Source: Paenibacillus mucilaginosus 3016
GTDB lineage: Bacteria; Bacillota; Bacilli; Paenibacillales; NBRC-103111
Direction: 5' to 3'
Assembly: GCF_000250655.1 (NCBI RefSeq)
Contig: NC_016935.1
Coordinates: forward strand, 7,272,001-7,336,000
Length of the DNA: 64,000 nt
A program made the position numbers and the translations under genes. Positions within the stretch are counted from its first letter, which is position 1, and every line of letters begins with the position of its first letter. Of this stretch, positions 60,010 to 64,000 are shown one piece after another. The notes under the pieces were generated by a model, which was given only the letters and a program-made list of their open reading frames with translations, searched no databases and had not been told where the DNA came from.

Positions 60010-60834
60010 CTAAGCTGCTCTTTGTTCATGGTACATCTGTTCAAAGCGATGAGGCGTTTTATAACCCAAAGTGGAGTGGCGCCGTGTTCGGTTGTAGTAA
60101 AACTCGATGTAATTATAGAGTTCATCGGTTGCTTGTTTACGAGTTTTAAACTTGGTTTGGTACACAAGCTCTTTTTTCAATGTACTGTGAAAAGACTCGA
60201 TACACGCATTGTCATAGCAGTTCCCTTTTCGACTCATGCTGCCGGTCATGAAGTAGTCTGCCAGCCGTTCTTGGTAATCACTGCTTGCATACTGAGATCC
60301 GCGGTCGGAGTGGTGGATCAAGCCAGGGGCCGGTTTCTGACGCTTGTAAGCAAGCTCCAGGGCTTCGATCACGAGCTCCCTAGTCATCCGCGCGCCTGTA
60401 GCCCAGCCCACGATTTTACGTGAATATAAGTCCATCACACTGGCTAAGTATAGCCAGCCTTCGCCAGTGGCGACATAAGTAATATCTGTTACCCAGACCT
60501 TGTTGGGTGCCTCCACTTTAAACTGCTGATTTAGGATATTGTCATGAACAGGCATGTTGTGGTTGGAATTGGTCGTTGCTTTGTATTTTCCAACCGTAAT
60601 CGACTTAAGACCCATCTCTTTCATAAGGCGACTGACCGTTTTTGAGGAGACAGCACAACCGTCTTCCTCTCGCAGAATCGCAGTAATCACGGGGCTGCCC
60701 GGGCGCTTCTTCAAACGGTAAAAGTGATGCCGGATGCGTTTTTTCAGCCACATCCGGTGCTTTTCCCGTTTACTAGGCTTGTGTTTTACCCACTTGTAAT
60801 AGCCGCTTCTGGATACTTGTAAAACGGAGCACAT
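60010..60834 (-). CDS. IS3-family transposase OrfB (DDE integrase core)
   Basis: The 274 residues shown start at ATG 60834. The DDE triad is visible: Asp in VTDITYV, Asp in HSDRGSQY, and Glu in CIESFHSTLKKE. An HTH_21 segment (SRSGYYKWVKHKPS) precedes it. The frame is open upstream to the orfA overlap, so the natural product is probably an OrfAB fusion made by -1 frameshifting at 60915-60921 rather than a protein from ATG 60834. Confidence 0.93.
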   Translation of the reverse strand: MCSVLQVSRSGYYKWVKHKPSKREKHRMWLKKRIRHHFYRLKKRPGSPVITAILREEDGCAVSSKTVSRLMKEMGLKSITVGKYKATTNSNHNMPVHDNILNQQFKVEAPNKVWVTDITYVATGEGWLYLASVMDLYSRKIVGWATGARMTRELVIEALELAYKRQKPAPGLIHHSDRGSQYASSDYQERLADYFMTGSMSRKGNCYDNACIESFHSTLKKELVYQTKFKTRKQATDELYNYIEFYYNRTRRHSTLGYKTPHRFEQMYHEQRAA

Positions 60835-60881
60835 CTTCTCGACACGGTACTGGAAGCGGTGTTTATAAATAAACGAAAAAA

Positions 60882-61169
60882 TCAGTCCCGGTCTTTCGTG
60901 AAGAAGTGCATTGCCTTTTTTAAGATTTCGTTCTCCTCTTGCAGTTCGCGGTTTTGCTGCTCCAACTTTTTTAGTCGTTCGTAATCCACAAAGACTTGTG
61001 ATTGTTCCGAAGCTGCACTTTTCCCGTACTGTTTGATCCAGCGGCTTAAGGTACTTTTCGGAATCCCAAGTTCCCGGGCAATCTCAATTGGCTTCTTCCC
61101 CTCCTTCTCTATATGTTCCACTGTTTTTTTCTTAAACTCACTGTCGTAACTCTCCCGCTGCTGACTCAT
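60882..61169 (-). CDS. IS3-family OrfA (helix-turn-helix, leucine-zipper)
   Basis: The product is 95 residues: an HTH_Tnp_1 domain (IEIARELGIPKSTLSRWIKQYG) and a C-terminal coiled coil (YERLKKLEQQNRELQEENEI). Near its end the codons TTA AAA AAG (A_AAA_AAG, 60921-60915) form a classic -1 slippery site leading into the orfB frame. Confidence 0.92.
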   Translation of the reverse strand: MSQQRESYDSEFKKKTVEHIEKEGKKPIEIARELGIPKSTLSRWIKQYGKSAASEQSQVFVDYERLKKLEQQNRELQEENEILKKAMHFFTKDRD

Positions 61170-61258
61170 GGCACACCTCGACCTTTGTTCGTTTGTCTTT
61201 ATTATAAAGGTCGTTCCTTAAGTTGTGTCCACCGTTTAGTCTACTTCCAATCGGCCCC

Positions 61259-61337
61259 ACATAAGGCATCTGAGTTCCGCTATTCTTCAGGAAATCACGG
61301 GAAATACCTCAATAAGATACCTGAGTTCCGTTATCTT
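61259..61337. repeat. Dispersed palindromic repeat family 1, cluster E (two units plus spacer)
   Basis: Units lie at 61259-61286 (AAGGCATCTGAGTTCCGCTA) and 61311-61337 (AGATACCTGAGTTCCGTTAT), joined by GGAAATCACGGGAAAT, the same composite as in clusters A and B. Confidence 0.8.
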
Positions 61338-61470
61338 GGATCCGCCGGCTAACCGCACCGGACTCTGCGAAGCGGAGATGACTTCCTCCAGCTGCAGGCC
61401 CCCTTACCTGTACCGTCTCCTAAGCTCAGAGCCGCTTCCTATACCGCATACCGCAGCTTGAACCGCTACG

Positions 61471-62010
61471 TCAGCGGAGACGGAAGCCGACCCGCACACC
61501 GTCCGGCTCGAACTGCAGGTCGCGGATCGCGGCCGCCTGCGGCAGATAGCTGTTCAGCTCCGCCTGCAGCGGCTGCAGCTGAAACCATCCGTCCGGCAGG
61601 CGGACTCCCCTGACCTCGGTCCCCGTATGAACCGCGGTCAGATAAGGGTCCTGCCAGGACAGGTCGAAGAACAGGCGTCCCGCCGCTTCCCAGCGGTCCC
61701 GGTAGAGCAGCTGCACATCGGCGGACAAGGCTTCACCCTCCAGATAGAATCTCGCGCCGGTGATCCGGACGTTCCCGGATACCTGAGGGGAGGCGGCCAG
61801 CGCCTTCTTCAGCAGCTCGTTGACCTCCGCCTCCGTCAGCACCACCTCGAGCTTCCGGCTGCGGAGCATATCGAGCGCCTTCTCTCTAAGCGGGAGCTCG
61901 GTATAGGCAAGATCCAGCGGCTGCTGGGGCCGGAGGAACCAGAGCAGCAGCGCCGCGGCAATGACCAGCACGGCTCCCGTCAGGAAGATCGTCTTCATCA
62001 GCACTCGCAT
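61471..62010 (-). CDS. Membrane-anchored protein, weakly YpmS (DUF2140)-like
   Basis: This 179-residue protein has one N-terminal helix (IFLTGAVLVIAAALLLWFL) and an extracytoplasmic domain. Features are LTEAEVNELLKKAL, then alternating hydrophobic strands, and a C-terminal DLQFEPDGVRVGFRLR. This pattern recalls B. subtilis YpmS, a lipid-transfer-like fold, but the match is weak. AGGAGG lies 11 bases before ATG 62010. It follows the helicase gene on the same strand by 250 bases. Confidence 0.7.
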   Translation of the reverse strand: MRVLMKTIFLTGAVLVIAAALLLWFLRPQQPLDLAYTELPLREKALDMLRSRKLEVVLTEAEVNELLKKALAASPQVSGNVRITGARFYLEGEALSADVQLLYRDRWEAAGRLFFDLSWQDPYLTAVHTGTEVRGVRLPDGWFQLQPLQAELNSYLPQAAAIRDLQFEPDGVRVGFRLR

Positions 62011-62261
62011 GGCGACCACCGCCTCCTATTGTTTCGACTCACTGTGCCTATCCTTCAGCGCGCGGGTTGCGGTCACAGCGGACCACGCCTCATGGATGCC
62101 CAGGTTCCGGGACTCGGACTCGCCGCGGCCGGTGCATCCGCCCAGCGGCCCGGCCTAGCTGCACTGCCAGCGTCGCGGTGCCCCAGCTGCTGCACCGCGT
62201 CCGCTTCGGCATCTCGGCTCCGCGCTGCACAGCGGCCGGCCTCGACGTCCCCCTGCGCTTC

Positions 62262-63794
62262 CTAGCCCTTCGGCTTGTCCTGCTTCTCCTTCAGCCAGCG
62301 CGGCGCGCCCTTGTTCTTGCGGTCGCGCTCCCGCTCCGCCTTGCGCTTGTCCGGCGCAGGCTGCGGCGATCGCGGCCCGCGCGCCCCCGGTACCGGCGCT
62401 CCGGCGGTCCGTGCAGCCGGACGCCCGGCAGCCGTGCCTTCCCCGCGCTCCGGCGCCCGGCCCTCACGCGGCGCCCCGGCCGGCCCATCGCTGCGCTCGG
62501 CGGCAGGCCTTGCCGCCCGCGCGGCTCCTGCCGCGGTGTCACGGCGCTGCGCCGCTCCCGGCTCCGCAGACGCTCCGCGTCCGTCTTCGCCGCCCGGCAC
62601 CCGCCGCTCCACGAGCTTGCGCTTGCTTTCCTGGCGGATCGCACGCTCCTGCTCCGGATCGATCAGACGGCCGTGCGACATCACGCGGCGTTCGATCGTG
62701 ATACCGAGCGCCTTCTCGAACTTCTCGAGAATGAACTGCTGGCGCGGCGTCACGATCGACACGGCCATGCCCTTGCGGCCCATCCGGCCCGTCCGGCCAA
62801 CGCGGTGCACATAATGATCCGCATCGAGCGCCGGATCGAGATTGATAACGTGCGTCACCTGCGGCAGGTCGAGTCCCCGCGCCGCGACATCGGTCGCCAG
62901 CAGCAGCTGGAAGCGTCCGGCACGGAAGCCCTGCATCGTCCGGGCCCGCTCCTGTTTGAACGAATCGCCGTACAGCCCTTCGACCGACAGCCCGGCGTAC
63001 TGCAGCTTCGCCACCGCCTCGCCGATATTGTCGGTCTCGTTGATGAACACGATCGCCGCCCGCGGATTGTACAAACGCACAAGCTTGCGGAGCGTATCGA
63101 TTTTTTCCCGCTCCTCACAAACGAAGTATACGTGCTCCAGCGTCTCCGACGTCCGCTGGGCCGGCTTCACGCGCACATATTCCGGATCGTTCATCCAGCG
63201 GTCAATGACCGCCTGGATCGGCGGCGGGAAGGTCGCGGAGAAGAACAGCAGCTGGCGGTCGCGCAGCATGCCCTTGAACAGCGCCTCCACGTCCTGCATG
63301 GAGCCGAGCTCGAACACCTGGTCGACCTCGTCCACGACGACCGTCTTGATGCCGTGCAGCTTCAGCTTGCGCAGCTTCACGAGCTCCTGCACCCGTCCCG
63401 GCGTGCCCACCACGATCTGAGGCTTCGTCCGCAGCTTGTCGATCTGCCGGTCGATGGAGGCCCCGCCGATGAGCTGCTGGACGCGCAGGCCCGTCCCTTT
63501 CGTCAGCTCCTCTACGGTCTGCACGATCTGCATGCCGAGTTCGCGGGTCGGAACCAGCACCAGCGCTTGAACCTCCCGCAGGTTTTCATCGAGCTTCTGC
63601 AGCACCGGTAGTGCGTAAGCCAGTGTTTTGCCCGTGCCCGTCTGCGACTGGGCCACCAGGTCCTTTCCTGTGAGCGCCACCGGAATGGCGTCGGCCTGAA
63701 TCGGCGAAGGCTCTGTGATCTCAAGCTCCTCCAGCCGCTGTACGAAATGGGGATTAATATGTAAAGATGCGAATCCCGTTGTCAATGCCATCAT
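62262..63794 (-). CDS. DEAD-box RNA helicase
   Basis: This 510-residue helicase has the Q motif (EPSPIQADAIPVAL), Walker A SQTGTGKT (about 50-57), PTREL, TPGR, DEVD in place of DEAD, SAT, and in the second domain HRVGRTGR. From about residue 390 the tail is Arg/Ala/Pro/Gly-rich and disordered, ending KGAPRWLKEKQDK, probably for RNA binding. It resembles the CshA/CshB cold-shock helicases. The start is uncertain: ATG 63794, ATG 63791 or TTG 63785 behind AGAAGGG. Its 5' region is divergent from a gene leaving the window. Confidence 0.92.
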   Translation of the reverse strand: MMALTTGFASLHINPHFVQRLEELEITEPSPIQADAIPVALTGKDLVAQSQTGTGKTLAYALPVLQKLDENLREVQALVLVPTRELGMQIVQTVEELTKGTGLRVQQLIGGASIDRQIDKLRTKPQIVVGTPGRVQELVKLRKLKLHGIKTVVVDEVDQVFELGSMQDVEALFKGMLRDRQLLFFSATFPPPIQAVIDRWMNDPEYVRVKPAQRTSETLEHVYFVCEEREKIDTLRKLVRLYNPRAAIVFINETDNIGEAVAKLQYAGLSVEGLYGDSFKQERARTMQGFRAGRFQLLLATDVAARGLDLPQVTHVINLDPALDADHYVHRVGRTGRMGRKGMAVSIVTPRQQFILEKFEKALGITIERRVMSHGRLIDPEQERAIRQESKRKLVERRVPGGEDGRGASAEPGAAQRRDTAAGAARAARPAAERSDGPAGAPREGRAPERGEGTAAGRPAARTAGAPVPGARGPRSPQPAPDKRKAERERDRKNKGAPRWLKEKQDKPKG

Positions 63795-63980
63795 CCCTTC
63801 TCTTTCCTTGCGTGCTCCTAGTATACCAAAATCGGGAAGGTTTTTCCCGCCGCCCCCAAAATCACCTGCCCCCGCTTATCCATAGGGTGAACCTATCGTA
63901 ACCAGTTCAAATTAGAAATAGATGGAAAGGGCCCATTCCTTCTATACTCAGGTTGTAAGCACAAACCACAACTTAACGAA

Positions 63981-64000
63981 GGAGCGATGAGAAATGGCAA
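63981..64000 (+). CDS. Start of a gene leaving the window (partial)
   Basis: GAAGGAG is followed nine bases later by ATG GCA A at 63994. Only two codons are visible, so nothing can be said about the product. TATACT at 63943-63948 could be its -10, but no good -35 is present. Confidence 0.5.

Larger units (their letters stand above)
59961..61249 (-). mobile_element. IS3-family insertion sequence (IS150/IS2-like), complete
   Basis: The element is 1289 bases. The ends are related inverted repeats, both starting TGGA and sharing GACACAA and AAGGAAC (left TGGACTTCTGTCAATAAAG, right TGGAAGTAGACTAAACGG). A three-base direct repeat ATC flanks it (59958-59960 and 61250-61252), fitting IS3-family target duplication. 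It carries orfA and orfB with a slippery A_AAA_AAG. Base composition is clearly lower in GC than its surroundings, supporting recent arrival. It lies inside a family 1 repeat array. Confidence 0.88.

Overview
The window looks like chromosomal DNA from a GC-rich Paenibacillus-type member of the Bacillota (a P. mucilaginosus-like genome is my inference). The grounds are strong AGGAGG-type ribosome binding sites, a TPP riboswitch on an ECF HMP/thiamine transporter, an SLH-domain protein, YesM/YesN-type two-component proteins, CcpA-type cre sites and an IS3-family element. No rRNA, tRNA, CRISPR array or phage structural module was recognised.

Layout. 1-4.3 kb: the 5' part of a giant decapeptide-repeat protein and a GT4 glycosyltransferase. 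4.5-6.5 kb: Tag glycosylase, an EcsC protein and a cupin. 6.8-11.2 kb: a frame-disrupted O-antigen-ligase/TPR protein and a secreted CAP-domain protein. 11.5-12.9 kb: a MarR regulator and a pirin. 13.2-16.8 kb: a three-gene ba3-type oxidase operon, including a 51-residue subunit IIa, and a K+ channel. 16.9-18.9 kb: an acetate symporter with its DUF485 partner. 19.2-23.2 kb: a riboswitch-controlled YkoE-YkoD-YkoC-TenA thiamine salvage operon. 23.4-27.6 kb: a small Cys-rich peptide, Psd, an Fsr-like MFS pump and an HD-GYP protein. 27.8-34 kb: a disrupted MocR regulator, a GNAT, tandem non-coding repeats, a PNPOx-like flavin protein, an AraC regulator and glutaminase.

34.6-44 kb is one sugar-sensing and uptake region. 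A ChvE/GguA/GguB-type ABC transporter is separated by a DUF1963 gene from a membrane-anchored sugar-binding protein, a YesM-type histidine kinase and a YesN-type response regulator. 45.2-48.7 kb: KduI, a DeoR regulator and an aminotransferase. 49.2-54.2 kb: a divergent SDR/XRE pair, a serine hydrolase, a 52-residue charged peptide and IlvA (frame-disrupted). 54.4-59.7 kb: an SLH protein, a membrane-anchored flavoprotein, and a MarR/DHA2-efflux pair. 60-64 kb: an IS3-family insertion, a membrane-anchored small protein and a DEAD-box helicase.

The most notable non-genic features are four: dispersed short palindromic repeats in five intergenic clusters, one of them split by the IS; a second dispersed repeat of about 75-100 bp in two copies; about 170-bp structured tandem repeats; and several shared-motif operator candidates (an FNR-like box at the oxidase promoter, a cre site at the acetate symporter, a DeoR motif, a MocR-associated 14-mer, and direct repeats before the ChvE-type gene). 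Four genes carry a total of six apparent single-frame slips, which may be real mutations or base-calling errors.
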